DNA of 64,000 nucleotides from Paenibacillus wynnii (GCF_030812855.1 NZ_JAUSTK010000001.1:248001-312000); one strand, 5' to 3'. Numbered from the stretch's first letter, positions 44,379-54,389 are shown. The notes: generated by a model from the sequence alone, not told the origin. Made by a program: numbers and translations.

Positions 44379-46016
44379 TTACTCCGTTTTAGAAGTATCG
44401 AAGTCGTTCTTATTGCCGATTGTTATTGGAAGCTCCAACGTTTTATCGTCACGAACTACATTCAGTGTAGCCTTGTCACCCACTTTTAGGGTTCGAATAA
44501 AATCGATCAAATCCTGGCTTGTCGCATAATTTTTGCCGTTCACCCCACTAATAATATCGTAAGGACGTAAATCAGCTACATAAGCAGGAGATTTATAGAT
44601 AATCTCTGCTACGACGGACCCTTCTTTAATATCGGTGCCCATTTGCTTGGCAACTTCATCAGTAATCGTCATGAGCGTTGCGCCAATAAATGGAACGGGC
44701 TCTTTTGGAATAGCTTGATTATCCTCCAGTTTTTGAACAACCTCTTTAATTGTATTGACTGCAATTGCAAACCCGATACCTTGTGAATCCGTACTTACAG
44801 CTACGTTCATACCAATAACTTGACCCTTCATATTGAGCAGCGGCCCACCGGAGTTCCCCGGATTGATCGATGCATCCGTCTGAAGCAGGTTTTTATAATT
44901 CCGGGTTCCGCTGCCATCTTCTTCATTAATGTCAATACTGCGACCTTTAGCACTCAGAACACCGGCAGTTACCGTGTGATCAAAACCCTGAGGGTTACCT
45001 ATCGCTACAACTTCCGATCCTACCTTCAGAGTATCCGAATCACCCATCGCTACTGCAGGGAAGTTGTTATCTCCTTCAATTTTAAGCACGGCTAGATCCA
45101 GATCCTTACTGGAGCCGAGCAGCTTTGCTTCATAAGGCTTACTATTGCCCTCAATGGTGACCTGAATAACATCTGCACCGTTAATTACGTGTTGATTTGT
45201 TAAAATATATCCCGCTTTATCATAGATAAAGCCTGTTCCAATACCATAAGGTACTAGTTGAGTGTTGGAATTTGATTCGGACTCAGGCTCTGTTTGTTCA
45301 GTTGAACCGCTGCCTCCGAATTGATCACCGAAAAAGAATTGTGAGAATGGATCGCTCATATTCGGATTGGATTGGCTTCCGCCGCGAGAGCTGGAATTTA
45401 CCAATGTCTCTATTTTTACAACCGCAGGTCCTACTCCGTCTACTACGCTTGAGACATCATTTGCACCGGTATTCAGTGAAGTCGTAGCCGTTGCAGGGCT
45501 CACATTTGCACCCTCATCTGGAGCCGTAGCCCCTGCAGTTACGGCAGGTTCTTCAGAATCACCTGTGAACCAATTCCCACGATCAGCGGCGAACATAGAG
45601 CCTGATAGAACAATCATTCCGGCCAGGAAAGAGATCAGAATGCTTTTAAAGGAGCTTTTTGGCTTGCGATTGTACTGCCATCCGTTTCCACCGTCCGATC
45701 CATTGCCTCCGTTACCGTTACGACCTCCTCCACTGCCGTCAAAACCCGTGGTACGAATGGAAGTGCTGTATGGTATGGGCTTAATCGGTTGAGGAGGTGT
45801 AACCTCTACCCGCTCCGGCTCCCGCCGATTGTAATGTTCTATGCCATCTGTGTCATCTTGGTTGATAGATTTAAAAGGTCCATAAGAATAATAGTATGAT
45901 GATCCGGATTCGGAAGACCGACCGCCGCCACTGTTTTCTTCATTAGTGCTGCCGTTCCATTCCCGATCTGGTGCGGGTTCATTTTCACGAGTGAATCTAT
46001 CTTTGTTATCGTTCAT
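44379..46016 (-). CDS. htrA: HtrA-type membrane-anchored serine protease
   Basis: Quality-control protease (545 aa). Long disordered, Gly/Ser/Asn-rich cytoplasmic N-terminus (residues 1-~120, e.g. GSGGGRNGNGGNGSDGGNG), one membrane span (ILISFLAGMIVLSGSMFAA), then a trypsin-like domain with His in LTNQHVING, Asp in SKDLDLAVLKI and Ser in NPGNSGGPLLN, and a C-terminal PDZ domain (GSVVAEIIYKSPAYVADLRPYDII). ATG at 46016 follows GGGAGG. It cleaves misfolded exported proteins. The upstream region contains the palindrome ACCTTAAGGT at 46089-46098, a possible operator. Confidence 0.93.
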   Translation of the reverse strand: MNDNKDRFTRENEPAPDREWNGSTNEENSGGGRSSESGSSYYYSYGPFKSINQDDTDGIEHYNRREPERVEVTPPQPIKPIPYSTSIRTTGFDGSGGGRNGNGGNGSDGGNGWQYNRKPKSSFKSILISFLAGMIVLSGSMFAADRGNWFTGDSEEPAVTAGATAPDEGANVSPATATTSLNTGANDVSSVVDGVGPAVVKIETLVNSSSRGGSQSNPNMSDPFSQFFFGDQFGGSGSTEQTEPESESNSNTQLVPYGIGTGFIYDKAGYILTNQHVINGADVIQVTIEGNSKPYEAKLLGSSKDLDLAVLKIEGDNNFPAVAMGDSDTLKVGSEVVAIGNPQGFDHTVTAGVLSAKGRSIDINEEDGSGTRNYKNLLQTDASINPGNSGGPLLNMKGQVIGMNVAVSTDSQGIGFAIAVNTIKEVVQKLEDNQAIPKEPVPFIGATLMTITDEVAKQMGTDIKEGSVVAEIIYKSPAYVADLRPYDIISGVNGKNYATSQDLIDFIRTLKVGDKATLNVVRDDKTLELPITIGNKNDFDTSKTE

Positions 46017-46088
46017 GTTTCTTTCCTCCCGTGTCCTGTCTGCCTGACAAGGATTGATTTGTTTTCTTGTTCTCATTGTGTACTTTAA

Positions 46089-46098
46089 ACCTTAAGGT
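46089..46098 (-). promoter_or_regulatory. palindrome upstream of htrA
   Basis: ACCTTAAGGT, a perfect 10-bp palindrome about 75 bp upstream of the htrA start. No regulator can be assigned. Confidence 0.25.
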
Positions 46099-46127
46099 CA
46101 CATTAAAAACAATTTAAGCTTAGATAA

Positions 46128-46262
46128 AATCGGGCAGGTCGGGGTAATCGGGACTCCACCGCTGTTGAAATCGTGTTCCCTGAATTTACCCTGCGGGTGG
46201 AACACGATTTCAAAGGCGGACGTAAACTTTCCGCTCCGATACCCCTCCCCTTCACAGGGGGA
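46128..46262. repeat. second long imperfect palindrome with a 15-bp apical stem
   Basis: TTGAAATCGTGTTCC (46165-46179) and GGAACACGATTTCAA (46199-46213) form a perfect 15-bp stem with a 19-nt loop. Outside it, GGGGTAATCGG on the left mirrors CCGATACCCC on the right, giving an imperfect palindrome of about 130 bp. The architecture parallels the element at 5829-6018, although the sequence differs. No protein is encoded. Confidence 0.5.
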
Positions 46263-46268
46263 AGGCAC

Positions 46269-46307
46269 AAAAAAAGCCCGAGCGTGCTGAACTACGCACG
46301 GCCGGGC
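46269..46307 (-). terminator. terminator downstream of liaFSR (minus strand)
   Basis: GCCCGAGCGTGC/GCACGGCCGGGC stem with a run of seven T on the minus strand. It would stop transcripts coming from the liaR side, after they cross the small plus-strand ORF at 46449. Confidence 0.75.
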
Positions 46308-46331
46308 CTAAACCTAAACCTTAAACCTAAA
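46307..46331. repeat. short CCTAAA tandem repeat
   Basis: Four imperfect CCTAAA/CCTTAAA units beside the terminator. Probably a slippage product; no function seen. Confidence 0.4.
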
Positions 46332-46448
46332 ATAGTAATAATCAGTGCTAAAGCCTCATAGTCTGAAAGTGGGGAACGAAGCAGTATCCTTGGGAGAGGA
46401 AATGCCGTCCGAAGAGCCATCCTTCTATTGGAATGGAGGCGGACGCAA

Positions 46449-46529
46449 ATGAGTACTGATCAGCTCATAGCATTGCTCGTTCTTATCGTTATGATCATAA
46501 AGCTTGCTAACACCAAGGGGAAATCCTGA
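46449..46529 (+). CDS. 26-residue membrane peptide, antisense to the lia 3' region
   Basis: Small ORF with GGAGG 9 bp before ATG 46449 and its own terminator at 46547-46590. The product MSTDQLIALLVLIVMIIKLA followed by NTKGKS is a single membrane span with a short basic tail, the form of small type I toxins or holin-like peptides. Any liaFSR transcript reading on to the minus-strand terminator at 46269 would be antisense to it. No family is recognised and toxicity is not shown. Confidence 0.5.
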   Translation: MSTDQLIALLVLIVMIIKLANTKGKS

Positions 46530-46546
46530 GGTGGGTAACTGGATCA

Positions 46547-46590
46547 GCCTCTGAAACTCCAGCAACACTTGAGTTCAGAGGCATTTTTTT
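46547..46590 (+). terminator. terminator of the 26-aa ORF
   Basis: GCCTCTGAA pairs with TTCAGAGGC, with an inner CTC/GAG stem, followed by ATTTTTTT on the plus strand only. Confidence 0.85.
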
Positions 46591-46597
46591 GTTGGGA

Positions 46598-47251
46598 TTA
46601 ACTCTGCGCCCAGCCTTTACGGTGAGCAAATATAGCCAGTTGCGTCCGGTCGTCCAGCTCACATTTCATCAACAGATTGCTGACATGCGTCTTTACAGTT
46701 TTGATGCTGATATGCAGCTCCTCGCCGATATCTTTATTTGTTTTGCCTTCAGCAATAAGCAGCAGTACTTCTTTCTCACGTTCGGTAAGTCCTGAGGAGT
46801 CTCCTTGAACAGTACGTTGGCGTATCCCGCGCGTCAAGGCTTGCGACACATCACCAGTCATCACCGGCATACCGCGGTATGCCCCTTGCAGCGCGTAGAT
46901 AAGTTCCTCTGCCGACACCGTTTTTAACACATAACTGACTGCACCTGCTTCGATGGCATCGACAACTAAATCATCTTCAAGGAAGCTGGTCAAAATCACG
47001 ATTTTCAGATCCGGAAATTCCTTCAGCACAGCTTTGGTGGTCTCAGCACCATTCATCACGGGCATCATTAGATCCATTAGTACAAGATCAGGCAACCCGT
47101 CATCCCAACCATTTCGGAGCATTTCCAGTGCCTTTAATCCGTTAGATGCTTCACCTATTACCTCAAACATGGGCTCAAGCATTAAATAGGTTTTGAGGCC
47201 CATACGAACCATGTCGTGGTCATCCACTAGCAATATTTTAATAGCACTCAT
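46598..47251 (-). CDS. liaR: LiaR-type response regulator
   Basis: NarL/LuxR-family regulator (217 aa) of the cell-envelope stress system. Receiver: LLVDDHDMVRMG, phosphoacceptor Asp in LVLMDLMMPVMNG, VILTSFLED, Lys in YVLKTVS. Effector helix-turn-helix: GLTEREKEVLLLIAEGKTNKDIGEELHISIKTVKTH. The start overlaps the liaS stop by one base. Last gene of the liaF-liaS-liaR operon. No liaIH target genes are found in this window. Confidence 0.92.
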   Translation of the reverse strand: MSAIKILLVDDHDMVRMGLKTYLMLEPMFEVIGEASNGLKALEMLRNGWDDGLPDLVLMDLMMPVMNGAETTKAVLKEFPDLKIVILTSFLEDDLVVDAIEAGAVSYVLKTVSAEELIYALQGAYRGMPVMTGDVSQALTRGIRQRTVQGDSSGLTEREKEVLLLIAEGKTNKDIGEELHISIKTVKTHVSNLLMKCELDDRTQLAIFAHRKGWAQS

Positions 47252-48327
47252 TACAATGCCTCCTCTTCCCCGTCTTCCCTTACAGCTACAGCGGTAACCG
47301 GAGCTTTTTCATCTTGAACAAATTTTGGAATATGTACACGGATCGTGGTTCCAGCACCCTTGCGGCTAATAATCTCCACCTGACCGCCCAACTTCTCCGC
47401 ACGTTCACGCATGGTGATCAATCCGTAGGATCCGTGCTTATTCTGCATAAGCTCAAAACCATGCCCGTCATCGCTTATGCTCAGAACGACCTGCCGAGGC
47501 GCTTCGCGCAAGGAAAGACTTACGATCCTCGCTCCTGCATGCTTCACAATATTAGCCATAGCTTCCTGGATAATTAAAAACAGTTGATGTTCAATGGCCT
47601 CGGATAATTCCCCTTGCAGCTCTAGCTCTTTCATGCCCTTCAGACCGTTCTGACGGCAATAATCCGGGAACCATTTCTCCAGCGCCTCAAAAAGATTCCT
47701 ACCCTCCAGCTCCACCGGACGCAGCTGCGCAATTAATGCTCTCATTTGTTTCTGGGCCATTTGCGACATCGTAATCAATTGATCCATTACCGTCTTTCCA
47801 TGAGCTTCATTTCTTTCCAATACTTTAGGCAGTGATGAGGCTGACATATGAATGGCAAAAAGCTGCTGGCTTACTGTATCATGCAGGTCTCGGGCCATTC
47901 GCCGACGTTCCTCCAGAACAGCGCTCTCTGCAGCCTTTTCCTTCTCAATAACCTCTTGTTCACCTAGACGTTGGAGCAGCTTCATTTTGTTCTCAACCGT
48001 ATCCATCATGACATTGAATTCGTGATAGACTCTGGCAAAAGACGGATCATCGCTCTCCGGCATTCGGACAGAGAGGTTGCCTTTGGCTACCTGCAGCATG
48101 TTCAGATCAATGTGATCAATCCGCCGCTGGATCCGCTGACCCGCCATATATCCTAGAACAATGGTGAAAACTATAATACCTGCGCATAAATAGAGCCACA
48201 TCCGATAATCGACAACCCTTATATAACCTAGACAGCTTCCTGCATAGATCAGACCCGCCGTAACGACTCCACTAAGGAGGAAATAGATTTGCAGCACCCA
48301 TTTAGTGTTTTTGAAAAGAGGCCCCAT
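47251..48327 (-). CDS. liaS: LiaS-type sensor histidine kinase
   Basis: Intramembrane-sensing kinase (358 aa) with two N-terminal spans separated by a very short loop (VLQIYFLLSGVVTAGLIYAG, MWLYLCAGIIVFTIVLGYMAG), HAMP, HisKA_3 with His in RRMARDLHDTVSQQLFAIHM, and HATPase_c (IIQEAMANIVKHAGA, SDDGHGFE, HGSYGLITMRERAEKLGG). The start at 48327 follows the liaF stop by 2 bp. In relatives it responds to lipid II-interfering antibiotics and is held off by LiaF. Confidence 0.92.
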   Translation of the reverse strand: MGPLFKNTKWVLQIYFLLSGVVTAGLIYAGSCLGYIRVVDYRMWLYLCAGIIVFTIVLGYMAGQRIQRRIDHIDLNMLQVAKGNLSVRMPESDDPSFARVYHEFNVMMDTVENKMKLLQRLGEQEVIEKEKAAESAVLEERRRMARDLHDTVSQQLFAIHMSASSLPKVLERNEAHGKTVMDQLITMSQMAQKQMRALIAQLRPVELEGRNLFEALEKWFPDYCRQNGLKGMKELELQGELSEAIEHQLFLIIQEAMANIVKHAGARIVSLSLREAPRQVVLSISDDGHGFELMQNKHGSYGLITMRERAEKLGGQVEIISRKGAGTTIRVHIPKFVQDEKAPVTAVAVREDGEEEAL

Positions 48328-48329
48328 GC

Positions 48330-49418
48330 TTAACCCACCGTTTTAACCTTAATGTCTCCAATAAAAGCACTAACGTTAATGCGGATTTTCTTACCAGATT
48401 CTTTGTAGTAAGGCGTTCTGCATTGAGCACTGCTCATAAAACCGCTGCGTGTCTGCTCCAATACCTGCATGTCTCCGATAAATGAACTGCTGTTTACTGA
48501 AATGCCCAGGTCCATATCATTAGGGATATATACTTTAATGTCTCCGATAAATGCGGAAATGTTAATCTTTGTCTCGCCATAAGGAATTTGTGCATTCGTC
48601 AAATCTAACACTGTATCACCAATAAACTGGGAAAGGTTCGTATTTTTCAGTTGAAAATGCTCACGTCCCATATGGATATCCCCGATAAAAGCCGAGCGAT
48701 TCGTCGTATCTTTATCGTCGTGAGCACCGTCATACTCATCTTTCCAGTGATCTTGATGTCTGCGGGCATGACGCTCCATCCGTTCCTGATGCCTACGCTC
48801 ATGCCGTTCACGTTTCTCTTTCCAACGGGATTCACCAGTAGAATGAAGCTCAGGATCGTCCGTGGCTTGATCTTTGCTAAGATAACTTTCCCAATCTGTC
48901 TTTCTACCGCTAGTTGAATCAACATCACCGGCAGGTTTGCCAAACTTTTGTTCGAACTGCTCGTCTAGCGTAGATTCCAACGGCTTCGGAGGTTCTACAT
49001 CTAACAGGTCCTTACCTGGAGGAAAATAACTTGGTGCCGGAGGTACAGGAGGCAAAGGCGGGCCGGAGTGACGCGGTTTAAAGATTACATATAACCCACC
49101 GCCGATCAGCATAACTGGGATGAACATTTTGAAAAAGTCGCCTGCTGATAGGTCAAACCATTCCAGATTACGTCCTAGAAAAAATACACCCATCGCCAGA
49201 AAGAAGATCCCTCCTATGAATGAAGATCCTTTTGAACTATAATCCTCGGTAGCAAGCAAACGCTTAACACCCATCGCAATTAAAATAACCGGCCAAAAGT
49301 TTGAGAAGACATAACCGATACTGAAATCAGTGTATCCCAGCTGTCTTAATAAAAATATGGCGCCGATTCCAATCAGAACCAATCCGCCGATGATCTGGCT
49401 CGTAAGTCGTCTTTTCAT
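48330..49418 (-). CDS. liaF: LiaF-like membrane regulator of LiaS
   Basis: Protein of 362 aa. The N-terminal third has four hydrophobic spans (IIGGLVLIGIGAIFLL, FWPVILIAMGVKRLL, FIGGIFFLAMGVFFLG, MFIPVMLIGGGLYVIF). A charged linker with KRERHERRHQERMERHARRH follows, then a C-terminal domain of repeated FIGDI/FIGDT/FIGDM beta units, the hallmark of LiaF/YvqF. In Bacillus it inhibits LiaS until envelope stress. First gene of the operon. The His/Arg-rich linker is longer than I expect for LiaF and is Paenibacillus-like at best. Confidence 0.88.
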   Translation of the reverse strand: MKRRLTSQIIGGLVLIGIGAIFLLRQLGYTDFSIGYVFSNFWPVILIAMGVKRLLATEDYSSKGSSFIGGIFFLAMGVFFLGRNLEWFDLSAGDFFKMFIPVMLIGGGLYVIFKPRHSGPPLPPVPPAPSYFPPGKDLLDVEPPKPLESTLDEQFEQKFGKPAGDVDSTSGRKTDWESYLSKDQATDDPELHSTGESRWKEKRERHERRHQERMERHARRHQDHWKDEYDGAHDDKDTTNRSAFIGDIHMGREHFQLKNTNLSQFIGDTVLDLTNAQIPYGETKINISAFIGDIKVYIPNDMDLGISVNSSSFIGDMQVLEQTRSGFMSSAQCRTPYYKESGKKIRINVSAFIGDIKVKTVG

Positions 49419-49568
49419 CTTTCATTTCTCCTTAAAAGTTGTGTGATTCGTCCTTCTACAATCCTATGACCTTAGTGTACAGCAATAGAAGAATCATAAA
49501 CAGCGCCGCGAGATGGAATTTAGCCTCCGTCCCTAGACCGAGGCCAATATAATATAGGAGCGCGTAGC

Positions 49569-49611
49569 AAAAAAAACGCCCACACCTTATATAAGGCGGG
49601 GCATTTTTGAG
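49569..49611. terminator. terminator downstream of the small spore-protein candidate
   Basis: GCCC...CCTTAT/ATAAGG...GGGC stem with A8 on the left and T5 on the right, usable on both strands. Confidence 0.7.
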
Positions 49612-49632
49612 TACTGCTTTAGAACTGCAGAA

Positions 49633-49773
49633 TTATTGTTGAGGCTTTTGGGCGGGCTTAGCGGTAGTTTTCCCACTTTGCTTCGATGTTCCATCATTCT
49701 CAACAGCAAACTCAGCATTATATTTCTCATTTGGAGTTTTATAGTTTTCTTGAACTTTTGACTTCTTGGCCAC
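49633..49773 (-). CDS. small gamma-SASP-like protein
   Basis: 46-residue hydrophilic protein starting with GTG 49773, 6 bp after GGGAGGTG. Composition is Lys/Gln/Asn-rich (MAKKSKVQENYKTPNEKYN, then AEFAVENDG and a KPAQKPQQ tail). The EFA-x-E segment recalls the repeated EFASET motif of gamma-type small acid-soluble spore proteins. Too short for a firm assignment. It has its own terminator. Confidence 0.5.
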   Translation of the reverse strand: MAKKSKVQENYKTPNEKYNAEFAVENDGTSKQSGKTTAKPAQKPQQ

Positions 49774-49898
49774 GGAATTCACCTCCCATCTTCGGAAGAG
49801 GCGTAACTGCTGCCCCAGTCCGTATTATGGGATGAGGGAATCACTATTATGCATGACCAAGTGAAAATAGGTTCAAGCTTCTAGCCGCTAAAACTATC

Positions 49899-50711
49899 CT
49901 AAATAATTTCTTCCAATACAGACTGAGGAACCGCATTATAGGTCTTGATGGCCTTGCTGAGATCCTTCAGCATCACTTCTGTACATTTCCCGCTGCCGCG
50001 TTTGATAAGCTGAACCTCGACTATCTTTTTGCCCCACTCTTTGTAGACCTGTTTTGTAGTAGCAAAATACAAATCAATCTTCCTGCCCTTAATTGCTGAT
50101 CCCGTATCGGCAACAACCGCGTATCCGTACCCCGGTATATAAAGGATGCTGCCCATCGGCAGAACCTTTGGATCCGCAGCGATGGTCGATAGAGCGTTTT
50201 TATCTCTGCGAACTTTAACGCCGGAGTAGGTGATACCGTACTCTGGATGATTTGGATTTTTACCAGTAGATTCATACCCGGCAGTGTAGCCGGTTGCTGT
50301 AACCTTCATCGTCCGGATAATTTGTTCCGGCTCAGGTGCAGCTACCGGGATAGATATCGGCGTTTTGCCCACACTACCTTTGTTAGCCGTCGAAGTCGCC
50401 TTCGGTTTAGGTGAACTTACAGGCTGTGGTGATTTCGTTGCGGCGGGTTTTGATCTAACGGGATCAAGGCTTGTAGCAAGCCTCTGCGTGGTTATTGTAT
50501 TGCCCGGTGAACCGGCCATCGTTGTTAGACTTTTATATTGCGGCGTATTCATTGCTGTTATTGCGCTGCTTTGCTTACTAGTAATCTGTCCAGAGGCAAG
50601 CGGCTTAGTCTCTTGTCCCTCGGATTTGGCGTAAACACCGGATGCAGCCAGAAGCAGAGTAATTGTTATCATTACACACCAAAGCCTCTGCCATATACCC
50701 ATTTTGTTCAT
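49899..50711 (-). CDS. exported 3D-domain cell-wall protein (YocH/YabE-like)
   Basis: Protein of 270 aa with a signal peptide ([20 protein letters not shown]), a long Ser/Thr/Pro/Lys-rich low-complexity linker and a C-terminal 3D domain. The latter has [42 protein letters not shown] and the name-giving Asp residues in [17 protein letters not shown], a fold related to MltA lytic transglycosylases. ATG at 50711 follows GGGGAGG. Expected to act on peptidoglycan. It follows thrS by about 100 bp. Confidence 0.85.
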   Translation of the reverse strand: MNKMGIWQRLWCVMITITLLLAASGVYAKSEGQETKPLASGQITSKQSSAITAMNTPQYKSLTTMAGSPGNTITTQRLATSLDPVRSKPAATKSPQPVSSPKPKATSTANKGSVGKTPISIPVAAPEPEQIIRTMKVTATGYTAGYESTGKNPNHPEYGITYSGVKVRRDKNALSTIAADPKVLPMGSILYIPGYGYAVVADTGSAIKGRKIDLYFATTKQVYKEWGKKIVEVQLIKRGSGKCTEVMLKDLSKAIKTYNAVPQSVLEEII

Positions 50712-50817
50712 GTGACAAACCTCCCCTTATTAGCGAAGGTTTCCCGTTTCCCAAAATTTTATACATGAAGCTCATAAATAATGTGCTTCACGGGCAAATG
50801 ACAGAGGCTATAAATGA

Positions 50818-52758
50818 TTAAGAAATGACGCGTCCGGCAATTTCCTCTGCCAATGACTCGATAACCTCTTGCAGCGGCTTCGCCCCGATATCGCCTTCAC
50901 CGCGTTTACGAATAGCTACGGTTCCAGCATTCATTTCGTTCTCACCGACTACGAACATGTAAGGCATCTTTTCCAGCTGAGCTTCCCGTATTTTGTAGCC
51001 CAGCTTCTCATTACGAAGATCCGCATCTGCAGAAATGCCTCGGCGGCGCAGCTTGTCAGTAACTTCCTTCGCATAATCATCAAAGGCAGTGGAAACCGGA
51101 ATAACCTTTACCTGCTGTGGTGAAAGCCAAAGTGGCAGTGAACCGGCAAAGTTCTCCAGAAGGAAAGCAACAAAACGCTCCATAGTGCCCAGAATACCGC
51201 GATGCAGAACGACCGGACGATGCTTTTGTCCATCATCTCCGACATATTCCAGTTCAAAGCGCTCAGGCAGCAGGAAGTCGATCTGTGCAGTAGATAAAGT
51301 TTCTTCTTTACCCAACACTGTTTTAATTTGAACATCCAGCTTCGGTCCGTAGAACGCAGCTTCACCTTCTGCTTCGTAGAATGGCAATCCTGCTTCCTCT
51401 ACAACCTCACGCAGCATGCGTTGTGCAGTCTCCCACATCTCATCATTCTGGAAATACTTCTCAGTATCCTTAGGATCACGATAGGACAGACGGAAACGGT
51501 AATCATGAATACCGAAATCACTGTATACTTGCTTGATAAGCTCAATAACACGAGTAAATTCACCCTTGATTTGATCCAGACGACAGAAGATGTGTGCATC
51601 ATTTAATGTCATCGAACGCACACGGTGCAGACCAGTCAATGCGCCGGACATTTCATAACGGTGCTGAATGCCAAGTTCAGCAATCCGGATCGGCAGATCA
51701 CGGTAGCTGTGCATGGAACTCTTATAAATCATCATATGGTGCGGACAGTTCATTGGACGAAGAACGAATTCTTCAGTATCAATTGTCATCTTCGGGAACA
51801 TGTCATCTTGATAATGCTCCCAGTGTCCGGAAGTTTTATACAGTTCTACATTTCCAAGCACTGGTGTGTAGACATGCTGGTACCCGAGGCTAGCTTCAAG
51901 ATCTACGATATAGCGTTCCAATATGCTCCGTAGCTTAGCACCCCTTGGAAGCCAGATTGGCAAGCCTTGACCCACCAGGTTATTGAAAGTGAAGATTTCC
52001 AGCTCTTTCCCGAGCTTGCGGTGATCCCGCTTCTTGGCTTCTTCAAGCAAGCGAAGATGCTCATCCAGCTGAGCTTTTTTGATCCAGGCAGTTCCATATA
52101 CACGCTGCAGCATTTTGTTCTTGCTGTCCCCGCGCCAGTAAGCGCCCGCTACATTCATAAGCTTAAATACTTTGATCTTGGAAGTAGAAGGTACATGCGG
52201 ACCCCGGCATAGGTCGAAGAATTCGCCCTGCTCATAAATAGAGATCACGCTGTCTTCAGGCAAAGCCTCAATAAGTTCCAGCTTGTAAGGGTCGCCCAGC
52301 TCACCGAAGATTTCAAGAGCTTCCTTACGGCTAACCTCTTTACGTACGATGGGAAGGTTCTCGTTGATGATGCGTTCCATTTCCTTCTCAATCTTGACCA
52401 GATCCTCTGGATTAAGCGGATGCTCCAGATCCATATCGTAGTAGAAGCCGTCCTCAATAACCGGGCCTACGCCTAGGAAAACTTCTTTGGCACCAAACAA
52501 CCGTCTTACGGCTTGCGCCATAAGGTGAGCCGTACTGTGACGCATCACTTCAAGACCCTCCGGTGAGTCCAAAGTTACGATTTCTACCAAAGCACCTTCT
52601 TCAACCGAAGTAGAGAGATCTACAACGATTCCGTTCAATTTACCTGCCGCCGCATTCTTGCGGAGACCGCTGCTGATCGATGCTGCTACATCTTCAATGC
52701 TGCTTCCATCTGCATATTCCCGGACGGATCCGTCCGGAAGCTTGATATTCACTGCCAT
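50818..52758 (-). CDS. thrS: threonyl-tRNA synthetase
   Basis: Class II synthetase (646 aa) charging tRNA-Thr. Domains in order: TGS ([13 protein letters not shown] [13 protein letters not shown]), the editing/SAD domain with [15 protein letters not shown], the catalytic core with motif 2 region [27 protein letters not shown] and MNCPHHM, motif 3 [18 protein letters not shown], and the anticodon-binding domain ending [12 protein letters not shown] at 52758 follows AGAGGAGG; the frame extends upstream to 52902 through the leader and is not coding. A T-box leader upstream couples expression to uncharged tRNA-Thr. Confidence 0.97.
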   Translation of the reverse strand: MAVNIKLPDGSVREYADGSSIEDVAASISSGLRKNAAAGKLNGIVVDLSTSVEEGALVEIVTLDSPEGLEVMRHSTAHLMAQAVRRLFGAKEVFLGVGPVIEDGFYYDMDLEHPLNPEDLVKIEKEMERIINENLPIVRKEVSRKEALEIFGELGDPYKLELIEALPEDSVISIYEQGEFFDLCRGPHVPSTSKIKVFKLMNVAGAYWRGDSKNKMLQRVYGTAWIKKAQLDEHLRLLEEAKKRDHRKLGKELEIFTFNNLVGQGLPIWLPRGAKLRSILERYIVDLEASLGYQHVYTPVLGNVELYKTSGHWEHYQDDMFPKMTIDTEEFVLRPMNCPHHMMIYKSSMHSYRDLPIRIAELGIQHRYEMSGALTGLHRVRSMTLNDAHIFCRLDQIKGEFTRVIELIKQVYSDFGIHDYRFRLSYRDPKDTEKYFQNDEMWETAQRMLREVVEEAGLPFYEAEGEAAFYGPKLDVQIKTVLGKEETLSTAQIDFLLPERFELEYVGDDGQKHRPVVLHRGILGTMERFVAFLLENFAGSLPLWLSPQQVKVIPVSTAFDDYAKEVTDKLRRRGISADADLRNEKLGYKIREAQLEKMPYMFVVGENEMNAGTVAIRKRGEGDIGAKPLQEVIESLAEEIAGRVIS

Positions 52759-52847
52759 GTCATTTTCCTCCTCTTGGTTATTACTGCTGTATTTCTTCAT
52801 CGGCTTAAGCCGCTTAAGTTTTGCGGAACGGAAATATCCACGCATAC

Positions 52848-53105
52848 AAAAAACACCCGTCCCGCAAAGGGACGAGTGTATAGCACCCGTGGTTCCACCC
52901 AAATTCGATTCCTCTCTCTTCCGCCTATAGCGGTGTAGGAGACAGAATCCTTCGTCTACATGGGAATAACGGCCATGAACCGGCGGTTCTTACTGTCCCT
53001 CATTAAGCTCTAGCTTCAGGGAGTTCATAACCGCAGCTACAAAGGGGTAAATCGAAATGGGATACCGGAGGAAATTACAGCCTATTGTTCCCTCTCTCTG
53101 AACGG
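52848..53105 (-). promoter_or_regulatory. T-box riboswitch of thrS
   Basis: On the minus strand the T-box sequence GGGTGGAACCACGGGTG (52900-52884) precedes a terminator stem ACACTCGTCCC/GGGACGGGTGT followed by TTTTTT (52880-52848). Upstream, an AG-rich stem I start (CAGAGAGAGGG, near 53100) and distal stems fit the class. An ACC triplet at 52987-52985 is a possible threonine specifier; its structural position was not verified. Confidence 0.85.
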
Positions 53106-53199
53106 TCCTTATTGTCGATTCATGTCTTTGTCGAAGCTGTTAACGTGAATTATGAGTAATTATAATTCTGTCTTCTCCGTCCGTCAAGCCTCTCTTGAT

Positions 53200-53370
53200 T
53201 TACTCTTCCCGGCGTTTTCTTTCAGGCAAGCGGCCTGCGCGCCTCAAAGACTCACGCAGCAAGTATTCAATGTGTCCGTTTACGCTGCGAAATTCCTCTC
53301 CTGCCCAGCGCTCCAGCGCCTCATGAAGCTCGGGATCGATCCGCAGCGGAAAGCTTTTCTTGGCCGCCAT
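53200..53370 (-). CDS. small ribbon-helix-helix DNA-binding protein
   Basis: 56-residue Arc/CopG-like protein: [22 protein letters not shown] (beta strand and first helix), then [21 protein letters not shown] (second helix). The ATG at 53370 begins 11 bp after the stop of the SPFH gene and has AGGCGG upstream, so it is probably co-transcribed with it. Could regulate that gene, or be an antitoxin without a visible partner. Confidence 0.75.
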   Translation of the reverse strand: MAAKKSFPLRIDPELHEALERWAGEEFRSVNGHIEYLLRESLRRAGRLPERKRREE

Positions 53371-53380
53371 GATGAACCGC

Positions 53381-54223
53381 CTAGTACAACGAGCCGGCGT
53401 TAATAATCGGGCTCGCTCCACGTTCTGATACGATGGCCACCATGAGATTGTTGATCATGGCCGCTTTACGCTCTTCATCCAATTCTACAACACCATCCTC
53501 TTTTAACTTCTTGATGGCCATATCCACCATGCCCACTGCACCTTCAACAATAATTTGACGGGCAGAGAGGATAGCAGATGCTTGTTGGCGTTGGAGCATG
53601 GTGCTGGCGATTTCTGTCGAATACGCCAAATGTGTCAGCCGGGCTTCAATCACCTCAACACCGGATAAGGAAAGGCGATCCTGTAATTCAACCGCCAGCT
53701 CTTTGGCGATTTCATCAGCGTTCGCCCGCAGAGACATTCCTGTATCATTAAAATTATCATACGGGTATTTGCTGGCTACATGGCGCAACGCCGTTTCACT
53801 CTGAATTTCGACGAATGCCATATACTTATCAACATCAAAGAGGGCTTTTGCAGAATTAATAACTTTGAACACAATCACGGCTGCAATTTCGATTGGATTA
53901 CCCTCAACATCATTAACTTTTAACTTAACACTGTTGAAGTTTCGAACACGCAGAGAAATGGTTTTACGGATACTAAACGGTGTAACTGCCCACATTCCGC
54001 TTGTGGCGATTGTACCCACGTACTGCCCGAAAAAAGTTACAACCACTGCTTTGTTCGGCTGAACAATTGTAACGCTGGTAAGAAGTACTGCCGCGATAAG
54101 AAATAGAATGACTGGTACAGTGACATATTCCTGCGATGCCCCATAAATCCCGCCCCCCATACAAACTATAAATAAAGCGATAACCCAAAAGCCGCTAACC
54201 GGATGTAGTATTTTCTCCTTCAT
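53381..54223 (-). CDS. SPFH/band 7 domain membrane protein
   Basis: Protein of 280 aa with two N-terminal spans ([36 protein letters not shown]) followed by the SPFH domain ([51 protein letters not shown] core) and a helical tail with [33 protein letters not shown] at 54223 lies 8 bp after GGAGG; a TTG-started reading from 54238 is unlikely. SPFH proteins organise membrane microdomains or control proteases. Paired with a small DNA-binding protein. Confidence 0.85.
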   Translation of the reverse strand: MKEKILHPVSGFWVIALFIVCMGGGIYGASQEYVTVPVILFLIAAVLLTSVTIVQPNKAVVVTFFGQYVGTIATSGMWAVTPFSIRKTISLRVRNFNSVKLKVNDVEGNPIEIAAVIVFKVINSAKALFDVDKYMAFVEIQSETALRHVASKYPYDNFNDTGMSLRANADEIAKELAVELQDRLSLSGVEVIEARLTHLAYSTEIASTMLQRQQASAILSARQIIVEGAVGMVDMAIKKLKEDGVVELDEERKAAMINNLMVAIVSERGASPIINAGSLY

Positions 54224-54389
54224 AATCATTGCCTCCAATAAGATATATATTTGATATGATTATGATATCACTATTGCATATAAATGTAAATGAGGTAAAA
54301 GAAAAATATCATTGCATCTGTATAGGAATCTTTTATACTCTTAAATTTGAGGATGTGAAATTCTCATGATCAAAAGGAGGATGTAAGGC

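Noticed and set aside
46307..46331. Telomere-like CCTAAA repeat
   Set aside because: Only four imperfect units next to a terminator; no sign of a replicon end.
52759..52902. N-terminal extension of thrS
   Set aside because: The frame overlaps the T-box terminator; ATG 52758 has an ideal ribosome site and starts the TGS domain.
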